From positions 496,001-560,000 of the forward strand of contig JALJCO010012637.1 in assembly GCA_023101725.1 (NCBI GenBank): a stretch of 64,000 bases of DNA. The letters are read 5' to 3'. The DNA comes from Atherinomorus stipes (lineage: Eukaryota; Chordata; Actinopteri; Atheriniformes; Atherinidae). The notes under the pieces were generated by a model. It made no database searches and had not been told where the DNA came from. It saw only the letters and a list, made by a program, of their open reading frames with translations. Below, piece after piece: positions 1 to 11,429 of the stretch. Positions within the stretch are counted from its first letter, which is position 1; the number at the start of each line of letters is the position of its first letter. The position numbers and the translations under genes are program-made.

Positions 1-710
1 TAAAAAATAAAACACTTTTTTTTAACGCTTATGAAAAAAAAAGGCCAATCACACCCAGGAATAGCAGCACCGAGTTTCTTCATTAATATTCTCCGCATGA
101 GAAAACTTTTTCAACTGCAGACTAAAGGTGACTTTTATTGATATATGCTTTGGAATATCTCTGCAGAGTCATTCCACAATTAAAGGGCTAGAGCTTGAAC
201 AATGTCACCCCTGCTTTGAGGAAATGATTACAGACTAAAAGCAATTATTAAAGCAAATAAGTATAACATTATACCGTAATTCAAAGAGTGGGATGTTTCA
301 GTGAATTCTTTGTTGTACTGAAATGATTTTGTGAAAATGTGTCCGTAATAACAAGGTGGTTGTATCTGTCCCTGCTTCTACAGCCAATTTGGTGGCTTTT
401 TATCTGGTCGTTGTAAGGCTTTAGATAGGCCTTTGATTGATGTTTGGCAGTTGCTTTGGCTCAGACTTTTTTCTTTTAAAAAAAAAATCTTTATTTAGCA
501 CATATATGGTAAAAGAAACAGAAAAAAACCCAAGATTTAGATATATTATTGACATAATCAAGCTAAAACCAATTAACTGAAATATTTAATTGACCTTGTC
601 AACCATTTTGCTCAATGCAAAAGTAACTATCTACAAACATTTTATGTATTCATGTTCTTTGGGTGACCTCCCTAATCATAAGTTGAATGTTGATAAACTG
701 TTATTTTGAT
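1..710. other. AT-rich intronic sequence, nothing recognised
   Basis: It contains A- and T-homopolymer runs (for example 476-487) but no ORF of note and no repeat family that I recognise. Confidence 0.5.
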
Positions 711-1255
711 TTACACTGTGATACATTTAAGTCGCACTTTTTTTCATAGGTTGGCGGATTGTGCGACTTATAGTCCAGTGTGACTTATGCATGAAAATAT
801 ATACAATTTCACATACTTTTAAGTGTCAATTCATATAGACTGACATGACCCAAGGAGTAAATGTTATCGTATAATGTCAAATGTGGGTGCCCTAGGCTTG
901 TGACAACTATATTCTGCTCCTAGGGCAAAAATCCCACAATAGCCTTATCTCAGTGAGAGGAGTTCATTTTGGACATTTGGCTGTGCGTTAAAACAAATCC
1001 TCTAAAAACATATTTATCCTTCGTTGTTATGATGTTTATGATTATTTACCAGCGTTTAACTTTGGAATTGAACTGATTGGGTCATTGTTATCAGTAACAA
1101 CCAGGATATGAAAAATCTGAAAATCACCCTATTTTAAATAAATAAATACAACTTATAGTCCGGTGCGACTTATATATGTTTTTTTCCTGTTCATGATGCA
1201 TTTTTTGACTGCTGCAACTTATACTCAGGAGCCCCTTATAGTCCGGAAAATACAG
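711..1255. mobile_element. TA-flanked MITE with subterminal gcgacttatagtc motifs, copy A
   Basis: It shares the whole body with 4007-4565, including the motif cttatctcagtgagagga. The 3' end gtccggaaaatacag is followed by TA. The 5' end has decayed and the terminal cgtattttccgg is lost. Several copies of cgacttatagtc lie near both ends. It is a non-autonomous DNA transposon; the superfamily is uncertain, and the TA target fits Tc1/mariner-like integration. Confidence 0.75.
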
Positions 1256-1264
1256 TATGTGCTT

Positions 1265-1435
1265 TTCTGAAAATCTCACGAGATTTTACAAAAACCTGCA
1301 AGATTTTGTAACAGAACGGCAAACTCTCGGAAGATTTTGTTAAACAGATCAATACTGCATTTTTAAATATTGGTATGAAATCACCATATGAAAATGTCCC
1401 AATATTTCAGTGTATCAATCTTTTTCCCACCCCTA
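1265..1435. mobile_element. truncated copy of the taggggtggga hAT MITE
   Basis: The right end ttcccacccccta-like terminus (tttttcccacccctacc) and the internal ccaatatttcagtgtatc and tcacgagatttt segments match the small MITE at 45842-46074. The opposite terminus is not recognisable, so this copy is partial. Confidence 0.6.
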
Positions 1436-1444
1436 CCAAATATG

Positions 1445-1465
1445 CCGTTTTTTCTGGGTTTTTTG

Positions 1466-1501
<36 letters not shown>

Positions 1502-1512
1502 TTTTCTCAGGG
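1445..1512. repeat. T-rich (ttttg)n low-complexity tract
   Basis: It consists of degenerate repeats of tttg and ttttg. The ORFs read across it on both strands are artefacts of composition. Confidence 0.8.
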
Positions 1513-1664
1513 AGAAAAAAAAATCCAGGTGGTTCTAGGATAACGCACATTAGTTTTGTTTGAACACCTTTCATTAGGTTTGACTTGTTATACATAACAA
1601 AAGTTCAGGTATTTTTCTAATTTTGCACAAGGAATGAATATTACATCATTTATTTTTCAGCTTT

Positions 1665-1756
1665 AATATCGGCATTGATGTCGGTTATTGGCCACATGAG
1701 TTTTAGAATATCGGCATATCAGATATCGGCCAAAATTCCAATATTGTGCGTCCCTA
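1665..1756. mobile_element. hAT MITE fragment with atatcgg repeats
   Basis: It ends in attgtgcgtcccta, the reverse of a common fish hAT terminus (tagggacgcacaat). Several tatcggc words precede it. The 5' end is missing. Confidence 0.5.
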
Positions 1757-2711
1757 ATCTGAGTAAACAGAAGGACTGAAGAGCTCATTTAATGAGACAG
1801 AGGACAGACAGACAGTCTGTATCTGCATTCAGTTCAGGACAAAAATGAGACTTTCCATCTACAGGCTGTGAGATTTTAGAAAATCTACATCATGTGTGAT
1901 GTAAACTGTTGGGAAATGCTGTTCCAACAGAATCTGTTGGCAATCAAATCTTTGTTCATATTCTCCTGAATACGTTTCAATGTGCCATCAGAGCTGAGAT
2001 TCCACGTCTACGAGGCGGGAGAGGACAAAGCACAACACCTATAATGAATTACTTGTTATTCTGTTGGGAAAGCACTCAACATTAGTAAAATTAAACCTAA
2101 TTTCCCGTCGAAGCATGTTCATATTCTGAGTAAGTTGGTGCACAAATCTGTGCAAAAAGATGCACATGCAAATTCTTCCTGTTTGCATTCTGGCTGCACA
2201 TTAAGGCACAGGCATGGTTGGACCTGCAGTAGGTAAACGTATAGCTTCAGTTTCAGAATAAATAAATGTCGGTAAATGTACAAGACATGAGCTCAAGTTT
2301 TTGACAGGAGTCGTCCAGGAGCATCTGCCTCCACATGTCCTTATTGTTACTGCTCAATATCTCCTTTTCCTTGAAGGAATTCCACAGCCAAGAAAAACTC
2401 ATGAATTACTTAAAAACGTTTGTCTTCTGAGAGCATTGCACCAACTTTCCATGTTTTATGCATACGACCCTGCAGTCCAGGGACAGAACAACAAAGAAGA
2501 TGAAGTCTTTGTGTGCTTGTGAACTTTTCGGCGTTTTATTGTCCGCCTCCTCCGTCTCCTGTAATTCTCTCTACCTGGGATGGATTTCAGATGACGGCTC
2601 AACTTGCTGGCTCGCCATCAAACCTCGGATATCTCTGTCTGATCTCAGCATAGCTTTCTTCTTCTTCGCTGAGTAATGTTTGCCTCCATTCATTCTTTTT
2701 ATTGCTGGGTG

Positions 2712-2712
<1 letters not shown>

Positions 2713-2743
<31 letters not shown>
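2713..2743. repeat. (GT)n microsatellite
   Basis: A perfect GT dinucleotide repeat of about 15 units followed by a G run. Confidence 0.95.
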
Positions 2744-2745
<2 letters not shown>

Positions 2746-2868
2746 GGGGGGCGAGGCTTGAAGTGTGTGACTTCTAAATGCCATGTGTGAGGAGGTTCAG
2801 TGAGTTCATCTTGATGTCCCAGTAAAGGCACAAGTCTCCATCCTTCGTCCTCTGTGTTCACCCTCACC

Positions 2869-2901
2869 TTTCTCCTCCTTCTCCTCCTCCTCCTCCTCCT
2901 C
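2869..2901. repeat. (TCC)n / (CTC)n trinucleotide tract
   Basis: A tctcctcctt then cctcctcctcctcc run, polypurine on the opposite strand. Confidence 0.85.
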
Positions 2902-3081
2902 GCTGCCCCATAGCGTTTGCACCCCGTAGTGTTGGGGGGGTTTGTGGCTTCTGCTCTGTTGCCCCCAGGCAGCCCTTCTCATGTGACCGGGTCTCCACGC
3001 TATGCAACCTTCCAACCAAATTGACCCACGCTTGACCGCATTTCACCACCGCTCATATCCACTTAGTCAGATTGTGTGTTT

Positions 3082-3082
<1 letters not shown>

Positions 3083-3117
<35 letters not shown>
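3083..3117. repeat. (GT)n microsatellite
   Basis: A GT run of about 17 units. Confidence 0.95.
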
Positions 3118-3120
<3 letters not shown>

Positions 3121-4006
3121 AGGAGAGGGCTGGAGTATAAACAGTCATCACTAGTTGACTTCCTGCCATCCATCAAAACCCTGAGCTCCACTGAGCCCAC
3201 GTGGCCTCCGTCTCCCTCCACCCTCTTATTATTAAATTGCAAACTGATACGACTTCCTCATAAAACTTTATTTACATTTTTAACTCTAAACTTAATCAAA
3301 TATACCGTTGCATTCCTGTAGGAGCAGGAGTCGTATTTCCCTACTATTTAAATGTCGCTCCAGTGGAGACGTCCTGTTGCAAGTGCTTAAAGTCTGCAGA
3401 CTCCTTCTAAACGTCTGGCATGGAAACCTTCAGGTTTGCTTCATTTGTCTGACTCATGCGAAGTTTCCATTCTGACACGTCCTCTGCTTTGCCTCTGCAC
3501 GTGCTGCGCTGGCATCACAGAGAATTCACTGAACATCAGAGGTGTTGCTTCCCGTCATGAGTACTGGGCATGAATTCCTTTCCTTTTTTTGTTGAGGGAG
3601 AAAGGGAGAGAGCAGATTTGGGAATAAGCAGAGGAGCTGATGTCATAGACGTTGGTAGAGGTTGAAATGTGTAACAGTATGTGGTGATGCAGAGAAATGG
3701 GTTGTTTTTCTATTTTTCTACACTGCAAATGTATTTTTTTAGCCATTTAGTTTTGTTTTGCTGTTGTTTTCTTTACTGTGTATGAATGCAAGTATCTTCA
3801 GAATCTGGTGGATTTCTATTAAAACGTCCCATTTCCTTTAGCTGCTTTCTAAGTGATTAGAAATGGATCAAAACAAATTAACTAAATACATTTTTTAAAA
3901 AGTCAAATAGAGGCAGAGAAACAGCCTTATAGCAGATTTTTGGGTGTGTAACCCAATGTAATATATTGTAGAATGTGGTTTGACATCATCTTGCTTATTT
4001 AAAGTA

Positions 4007-4565
4007 CCGTATTTTCCGGACTATAAGTCACACTTTTTTTCATAGTTTGGCGGCTTGTGCGACTTATAGTCTAGTGTGACTTATATATCAAAATATTTAC
4101 AATTTAACATATTTTTTAGTCTCAATTCACATTGACTGGCATGAGCCAAGGAGTAAATATTACCGTCTAATGTCAAATGAGGGCGCTCTAAGCTTGTGAC
4201 AACTATATTCTGCTCCAAGAGCAAAAATTCCAAAATAGCCTTATCTCAGTGAGAGGAGTTCATTTTGGACATCTGTCTGTACTGCCTGTGTGGTGGAACA
4301 AATCCTCAAAAACGTGTTTATCCTTCTTAGTTATGATGTACATCATCATTTACAAGCTTTAACCTTGGAATTTGGAATGATTGGGTAATTTTTGGCAGTA
4401 ACAAGGGGAAATCCAAAAACCACTATCAAAAATTGCTGTTTTAAATAAATAAATACGACTTATAGTCCGGTGTAACTTATATATGTTTTTTTTTTCTTGT
4501 TCATGATTCATTTTTTGACTGATGCGACTTATACTCAGCAGCGACTTATAGTCAGGAAAATATGG
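4007..4565. mobile_element. TA-flanked MITE with subterminal gcgacttatagtc motifs, copy B (complete)
   Basis: The element starts ccgtattttccggactata and ends in its imperfect inverse (tatagtcaggaaaatatgg). It is flanked by TA on each side (4005-4006 and 4566-4567). It is 559 bp with no coding capacity and is in the same orientation as copy A, 3.3 kb upstream. The internal sequence is about 80-90% alike by eye. Confidence 0.8.
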
Positions 4566-4567
4566 TA

Positions 4568-5874
4568 ATATACTTCCTTAAAAAGGGAACATATTTGGCT
4601 CCAAAATGCTTTCTCAAAAGATTTTACCAATTATCATTCCATCTTTTTGCATCTAAAATGCACAATTCATTGGTGTACAAATATAAAGAATTAGAATAAA
4701 GTTTACTGGTTAGAGCGATTTAAATGTGACATTAAGGATGACAGGAAAGAGTCTGGAGGCTCCATCTTGGGGAAACTTGGGGAGGTGGTTGGATGTGCGA
4801 TGCGCCGTCTGGAGGGAGAGTGATTGCAGACAAGAGAGTTAATAAAACAGCAAAAAGGAAGAAGATGAAGCCCATCAGACCAGAGCTGTGATGTTATAAT
4901 TAATGTAGAAGGTTTGACAGCGTGAGAAGGAGGAGATTAGCAGAGCAACAGAGAAAAAGCATGAGTGACAAGAGAGAAGAAAACAGGAGGAAACGGATCA
5001 GAGCTTCTTCCTTGAACTTTCAAAGCTTTATTTCCTCTCACGTTAGATTTTGATCAATTGAAGTTTGGAGAAGTGACCTTGCTGGCAAGAAGGATGTGGA
5101 AATAAACGATGCAGCATAACCAGACTTTGCCCTGGTTGCATTAATCTTACCTGCGAATGTTTCTGCACCGAGCTAATGCATCGCTGATGGAGTCCCTCAT
5201 CTTAAATTAATGAGCGTTGATGGCAGAGTGATGCAGAGCACCTGGATGTTAGCCTAACCAATATACAGCTTTATTACTCAGCCACCTCCTGACCCATTGA
5301 TTCCGTCTTTGTGTTTAACACTCTAGTGTGGTCTGTCACTGCCTCCGTGTGTTAAAATAGGCCTGCTCTTCTTGTGTTACAATACAGGCATTATAGAGGC
5401 GACTAAGGGCCGTCACGGCCTGTCCACCATGAGCATTCCTCTCCTCTGTCATCACTGCGTTAGTCACTTTTTTCTTCTCGCCAACCAATAAACAGAGAGC
5501 GTGACTCGTTAACATTGAGGAATATCATCAACAACTGTGACGTGTTCGAAAAACACAGAAAGTCCAATAAAATGTGTTTAAATAGAAGATAAATTCCTGT
5601 CAAACACAATTTCTTTTAGCTTAGGAGGCTTGTTTTAGTCTCTGTCTTTGAGGGAACTTTTGGTACTGGCTCAACAACTTTCGTTCCGAGTCAGAGTGGT
5701 TGGATTTAAGGCAAAGGTGGAATGATAATTAGTACAATATGCTAAGAAAAAGTTTTTGAGACACATGCTGCCTTTTAATAGGACTGCGTTGCTTAATTTA
5801 GCAAGACAGTAACAAACCATACTTTCTTGATATTCTGCAGCATTTACATGGATCCACTGTAAAAAAAACTTTAC
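4568..5874. other. unique intronic sequence
   Basis: I see no repeats or coding signals here. The region around 5270-5520 has higher complexity and could hold conserved non-coding sequence, but that cannot be tested here. Confidence 0.4.
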
Positions 5875-5878
5875 TTAA

Positions 5879-6404
5879 AGGGGAGGTTCAGTTTTTTTAA
5901 ACCTGGACCTGTTTTCTAGCATGAAATACGTTCATTTACTCGCCCAGACAGTTTTGGTGCAACCTGAATTCCTTCAGCAGATATTTAGATCCACTCCAGA
6001 TCAGCGTATGTCCAATATAATGGAAGTGATGCAGGCAACCTCGAGCAGCCTCTAAATAAGGCATTATCTGCCACATACTCCTTCATTTCACCAATGTTTT
6101 GTTACCAAACATTAGTCGGACCCCCTTGTGAGCTCGAAGCGGCTTTGAATTGCTTATTTGTGGGGATTCGTCCTTATTTACAGACATTTACTTGCTATGG
6201 TGTCGCATAACAGTGACGTCATAAAAGCCGTCGCAGTAAAAATGTCTGCGAATCACCACAAAAAAAGCTGCTTCAAGCCACTTCAGGTGGATCTAAATAT
6301 CTCCTGAAGGAATTCAAGTTACACCAAAACTGTCTGGGTGAGTAAATGAACGTATTTCATGCTAGAAAATAGGTCCAGGTTGAAAAAAAAAACTATCTTC
6401 CCCT
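5879..6404. mobile_element. foldback MITE with ~120-bp inverted arms (TTAA-type)
   Basis: The left arm (5879-6000) and right arm (6285-6404) are inverse copies. Each carries cctggacctgttttctag and catttactc(gc)ccagacag words. The element is bounded by TTAA at 5875 and TCAA at 6405, fitting a TTAA-targeting (piggyBac-like) MITE. The middle is unrelated spacer. A relative with the same arm words lies at 39364-39760. Confidence 0.75.
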
Positions 6405-6408
6405 TCAA

Positions 6409-8495
6409 GATGAAGTCCTTTTAAATCCATTGATTTAATTCAATCTGTTTAAGTCCAACAAAGTAAAGAAAAAACAGATTAGTCCAGTTCATAATGACAG
6501 TGACATATGACAATTATTCTTCTATTATTGTTCTTATTCATCCGTCTGATTTAAATTATAGCCCCTATTTTACATTACTTAAAGAGATTATTAATTTGAT
6601 CTTCATTTATGTCACTGGTTCATGAATTTTCTCTTACATGCCACATTTTGTGGATTTTTGGAGCATGTTAATCATTTTATTACTGTAATTTGGGGTTTTT
6701 GATTTCAACATCTTTAACTTCAGCTTTATTTTCCCGTAAGGTAAATCACATAAATGATTTTGTTTACCTGGAGAAGCTGTTTAATGATAATTTTACATTG
6801 TTTATGTGTCAGAATAAATGTCAAAGTCTGTCTGTCTGTGAAACAAACCTACCTATGGGTGCAAACAGAGTAACCTGAACCTGAACCACGATCCCGAGCA
6901 TGCTGGTGGGTGACATGACGCAGGAAAATACACAACAACCTCTTATGACTCAGGAAGGACGGCCATCAGCCTCCAGGTTGGAGGTTGAAAGCCCAGGAAA
7001 GTGTTGTCACCTGCAGGGATACCTCCTGAGAAAGAAAAAGAGACTTTTAGCTAAATCCTAAAGGTTAGAGAGGGCGCATGCCTCCTGAATCCAGACTGGC
7101 TCTGCCTCCCATTCTACTTTTAGAAACCATAAGAACCGCATGTAAGCAGCAGTCTGAGAGCGAGGCGCCCCATTTGGAAAATATATGAAATTATGAGATC
7201 AGTGGAGCTTTATATGAAAGAGGAATGTTTGATTCTATTCTGGATTCACCAGTGAAGAGAAGCTAAAAGTGGAGAAATATGATCTCCTGCTGTTTGTGTA
7301 TTGTAACGCAATGAAGCAACAAATGAGGGTCTGACCTGCTGAGCAGCTAAAACCACTCAGAAAGCAAGAATATGGAAATAAAAGAGTATAAAAGTCCAAC
7401 TCTCTGATAGTAAAGTTGTTAAGAGAAGCTGAGTGGTAACAGAGTGGCAAACAACTTTTCTGAAGCATGCTGCTGGCATCAAATTCAAAATTTGCATCCA
7501 TATTTCATGTTCTCAACCGCACAACACACCCAACACCATCAGTTTTTATTCTCCTAAAAAGAAACGTTCCTGCTAGTAAAACTTTATCAGTAAATCTTTT
7601 TTTCATTATTGAGTTAATCTGTGGTTGTCTGACAGTTTCTCCCTGCCTCCTCCTACACAGCTGTCAATCAAAACTTAGAGGATTATAAGATGCCGACTAA
7701 TGATAAAGCTGCAGTGAGCAGAAATGTGTTTTGTGAGCTTGAAGTGATGACCACGAGCCATGATTGTCTGTGCATTATCGTCACGTTAGTAATCATCATT
7801 AAGGGGATTAAATGCTGCGCTTCAACCAGGAAGAGCCGCGTGTAGCCAATCATCACTGTAGATTTGATTGGTTTTGAAGCTCGCACACAGAGAAAATCAT
7901 TCCCTTAAGCTCTTATTGAGCTTTGTTTAATGAAGTTGTGCCAACATTACTAATCACCTGTATCTCTACTTTTCTGTTACGCTTGCATTGCTCATTCAAA
8001 TCCAAATTAGGCTGAGGCGACTTCATTTTTCCAACAGTAGGACGATAACGTGCCCTACATGCATACACAAAGCCATAAAAACAGGAGTGCGTGCCAGTGT
8101 TTGGGCCTAATCAACACTGTGTGCTTAAGTGTGTTTCTCCACCCTCTCCCACTGCTAAGTTAAGATTAGCAACAAATTAATCCTCCTCCAGTGACCCGTA
8201 ATATTCTGCTGATCGATGGTGGCAGATGTTGTGCATGATTGCATGCAGGCTCATTCTGGGCGTAAGCCAGAGTGGTCCCGCTGTTTATAAGGCACATTGC
8301 ATGTAATCACATGTTGAAAAATAGAAAGCAGGGTAATATGTACTGGCTGCAGTGCTCTTTTCTTTGCATTATGGGACTTTAGGCGAGACTGTTCTTCGCC
8401 CAAATACAACCCCATGTTTGTTGTCTATGCAGATGGAAATGGCTTGTATAAATACAATGTGTATTCTTTAAACGTAAATTTGAAGAATATGCAGT
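6409..8495. other. mostly unique intronic sequence, possible conserved non-coding DNA
   Basis: No repeat family is recognised. The segment 7690-8330 is compositionally balanced, with homeodomain-type TAAT words (for example tagtaatcatcattaa at 7788). Its enhancer-like look is only an impression. Confidence 0.35.
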
Positions 8496-8503
8496 CTTTA
8501 TTG

Positions 8504-9633
8504 TAGAGATGCACTAATCCAATCCGATACCGATGCCTGGGTCGATACCCAATACAGATCTAATACTGATGTTGAATGAATGAAGTGTATACTTTGCCAT
8601 GTGGGTGGTATCAAGCTTGACATCAACATTTAGCCTCATTAAAAAAAGGTAACAATTTAACACAGATATAAATTACCTTAATATTATTAAACAAATAACG
8701 AAGAGTACATTAGCAGCAAAAATAAATGACACTTCTCTGCTCTGTGTGATGACGTAACTGGCGTTGAAAACAAATAATTACCTTCACCAAGGAGGTTATG
8801 TTTTTGGTGGCGTTGGTTTGTTTGTCTGTCTGGATGTCTGTCTGTCAGCAGCTTTATGGAAAAAGTACTGGATGGATTGACCTGAAATTTTCACCAGCCG
8901 TGTGCCTCAGCCCAAGGGTAAACCTACAAAGCTCAATTTTGGTGGTGATCCAGATCACCTTCTGGATCCAGGAGTTTTTTGAAGGATTCTTTATCGTTGT
9001 GAGATCGGCCAAATTTTGGAATTTTGGCATATAACTCCATCCAAATGACCAGAGTATTTGGTAAAAAAAAAAAAAAAAAAATGACAAGAAAGGATGTTTC
9101 GAAAGTTAATCTGAATCCAGAGAAAATTCCCGATACTATCATCCAGAACACACAAAAATAAGGGAGTCGGAGTTTTCAATGCTGAAAGGCAACAAACGAA
9201 GATACAGACATGCAGCTAACACCAAACTGATCTGACGCATCTTCCATAGCAACAGAGCTAGATCCAGAAGAAAACCGCCATGATGGAAATATACATAGAT
9301 TTTTGGAACTATTAAAGCAATAGTGATACAAGCATGAGTCCATTGCTGTTGGTATGTTTTCCTGGTCAATGATGTAGATTAAATGAATGCAGGAGTGTAA
9401 GTTTTTGTTGTAAGTCACAATATGAGCTGCTTGGTGGATGTCTGCGCTCTCTGAGTGCTTTTCTAGTTGAACTGACTAGATCGCTTTAATTGTATTGCCA
9501 TTTATGATATGAATAAAAAAGGAATGATTGGATCAGAATGCTGGATCGGCCTCAAACATCCGATATTCAATCCAGCCAATTAGTCAACACTGGAGCTGAT
9601 ATCTGATCCTGGTATCGGATTGGTGCATTTCTA
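8504..9633. mobile_element. hAT non-autonomous element, 1130 bp, with 8-bp TSD
   Basis: The terminal inverted repeats are tagagatgcactaatccaat on the left and its inverse (ggattggtgcatttcta) on the right. They are flanked by ctttattg (8496-8503) and ctttagtg (9634-9641), an 8-bp duplication with one mismatch, diagnostic of hAT. It has no transposase. A second repeat family fills its middle (8782-9475). Confidence 0.88.
8782..9475. repeat. ccttcaccaaggaggttatg repeat nested in the hAT element
   Basis: It begins ccttcaccaaggagg...gtttgtctgtctg and ends ggtggatgtctgcgctctctgagtgc-like (9434-9470). This is a dispersed repeat I have seen in many vertebrates but cannot name with certainty. It contains gatccagatcacc and an A18 run at 9063. 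It has no coding capacity. Confidence 0.65.
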
Positions 9634-9751
9634 CTTTAGTGTAAAAATGCCATACATGAAGGAGACGTGCAAAAGACAGATATTTAGCGCTAATAATGAT
9701 TGTTTTCTTACCCTAACCAGGTTGTTTTCTTTTGTTTACCTGTTAAAACAA

Positions 9752-9905
9752 AGCAGGGGTGGATCAAACCTGAATCAGGAGGCTGAATTTCCTCATTCAG
9801 CTCTGCAGCGCTGCTAACCAGTTATTCATTTGATTCAGATGTGTTGGAGGAAGTTTACATCTAAATGCATGATAGTAGCACTCGACGACTGGATTGGGCA
9901 CCTGA
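9752..9905. mobile_element. hAT MITE relic of the gatagtagcactcga family
   Basis: It runs from caggggtggatcaaacctga to gactggattgggcacctg. The right part atgatagtagcactcga matches the element end at 44876-44921. The ends are diverged and no clear TSD is seen. Confidence 0.5.
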
Positions 9906-10818
9906 AATAAAGGTGTTGGCTAAACACAGCTAGGAAGTGGTACGGTTTCATTATAATGTGATGTGTTTGCATGTAACCAAGGCAACCAGCCAAATGATGT
10001 CCATGATAGTGGCTTTTGCGCTGACAGAACATGGTATTTTAGTTCTAGCTGAGGTCATTTTGTAAACACAACCAAGTTGTTTTTCTGTCCGTCCAAGCAG
10101 GAGGTGTTCACATGTTGGATTTAACCCGTTTCACAGAAACGTGCATGTTAGAAGTTCAGATGAATAAACAGACAAGACTATAGAAGCAACGTCAATAAAA
10201 TGATTGAAATTAAAAGAAAAGAAAAAGAAAGAAAATAACATTTTGTGGGAGAAAATTGTTCCCAACATAATTTATTTGTATTGGATGACTGGAGCTGCGT
10301 TGATGATGACAAACTTTATTCTCAGCTCTTGCTCAGCTCTGGTGTTTGCTTTTGATTTATAACCATAATTTCTTTAAACCCTATAGCTTGCCAGAGGCAT
10401 CTGTTCACAGTACTCAGACTGAAATGTCACTTTTTTTCTTTTTTTCCCCCTTTTGAAGTCATCAGAGACGTCATGTGACCTTCACATCATGGTGCTGTTC
10501 AGTTTAGACTAGAGGAACCATATTTAAGGACATATTAGCCTTTACAAGGAGATGCTTTGGATGTTCTCTCCTCTTAGTGGATGAAAGACTGGTCTGCTTG
10601 CTGTATTGAGCTGGAAGCTTCCCAGTTTTTTTTTTCTTTCTCTGCCAGCTTTTAAAAAGCTCCAGTAAACTTCAGATCGAAGTGTCTTTGAAGCATTTTC
10701 AGCAGCAGGACGATGGTGACAGGAAGGAGGAGGCAAAGAAATGTCAGTGTGACAGCATCCCTGCTGATGAGAGCAGTTTTAAAGCAGGATAGTGCTGTTT
10801 TTTAGTAGTTATGTGTGT
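9906..10818. other. intronic sequence, no recognised feature
   Basis: An A-rich stretch lies at 10196-10240 and T runs at 10430-10455 and 10625-10640. No coding or repeat family is recognised. Confidence 0.5.
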
Positions 10819-10826
10819 TATTAATG

Positions 10827-11421
10827 TGGAGCTGGGCAATATGGACCAAGCATCATATCACCATATATTTATTTTAGATCACGATATACGATAAATACCA
10901 GTATTTTTACCTTAATTTGTCTGCAAGCTTCATTTCATATCAGACACCTGATTTTTAGTATTGAAACATGTTTAGCGTAAAGGTATGGCTCCACTACAGT
11001 GATGGAACTGACAATACACTGGTTTGAAATGTTTGTTAAATCAAAGTAATTAAAGATAATTTGCAGATTTTTTAATTATTTCTTTGTAAAAGTCTTATGG
11101 GGCATTCCAGACAGTTTAAAGGGATGGGAAAAAATATCGATACACTGAAATATCGCAATATTTTCATTTGCCGATACCATATCTATATCTAAAAACGCTG
11201 TATTGATCTACTTTAGTAATGAAATCTCGCGAGATATCAACGTTTTGTTATGAAATCTCATGAGGTTTCACAAAATAATGCAAGATTTCATTGTTCTGTT
11301 ATGAAATCTTGCGCTATTTTTGTGAAATCTCTACTAATACCGCAGTATAATGATTTGTGTAAATATCATATCTATCTCATGTAAATATCATATCGCAATA
11401 TCAGTATATCGCACAGCCCTT
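10827..11421. mobile_element. hAT MITE (tggagctgggcaatatgg...), copy 1, carrying a nested MITE
   Basis: The ends are tggagctgggcaatatgga and tatatcgcacagccctt. They are flanked by tattaatg (10819-10826) and tattcatg (11422-11429), an 8-bp TSD with one mismatch. The body matches the complement of 45667-46377 closely. A second MITE starting agggatgggaaaa (about 11119) follows cagtttaa. Its far end and some host sequence are deleted in this copy. Confidence 0.85.
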
Positions 11422-11429
11422 TATTCATG

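Larger units (their letters stand above)
1757..4006. other. intronic sequence with microsatellites
   Basis: It is mostly unique sequence around two GT microsatellites and a TCC-rich tract. The overlapping small ORFs on both strands at 2300-3320 are driven by these simple repeats and show no known domain. Confidence 0.5.

Noticed and set aside
2571..3049. Minus-strand ORFs rich in His-Thr and Glu
   Set aside because: They are translations of GT and TCC microsatellites.
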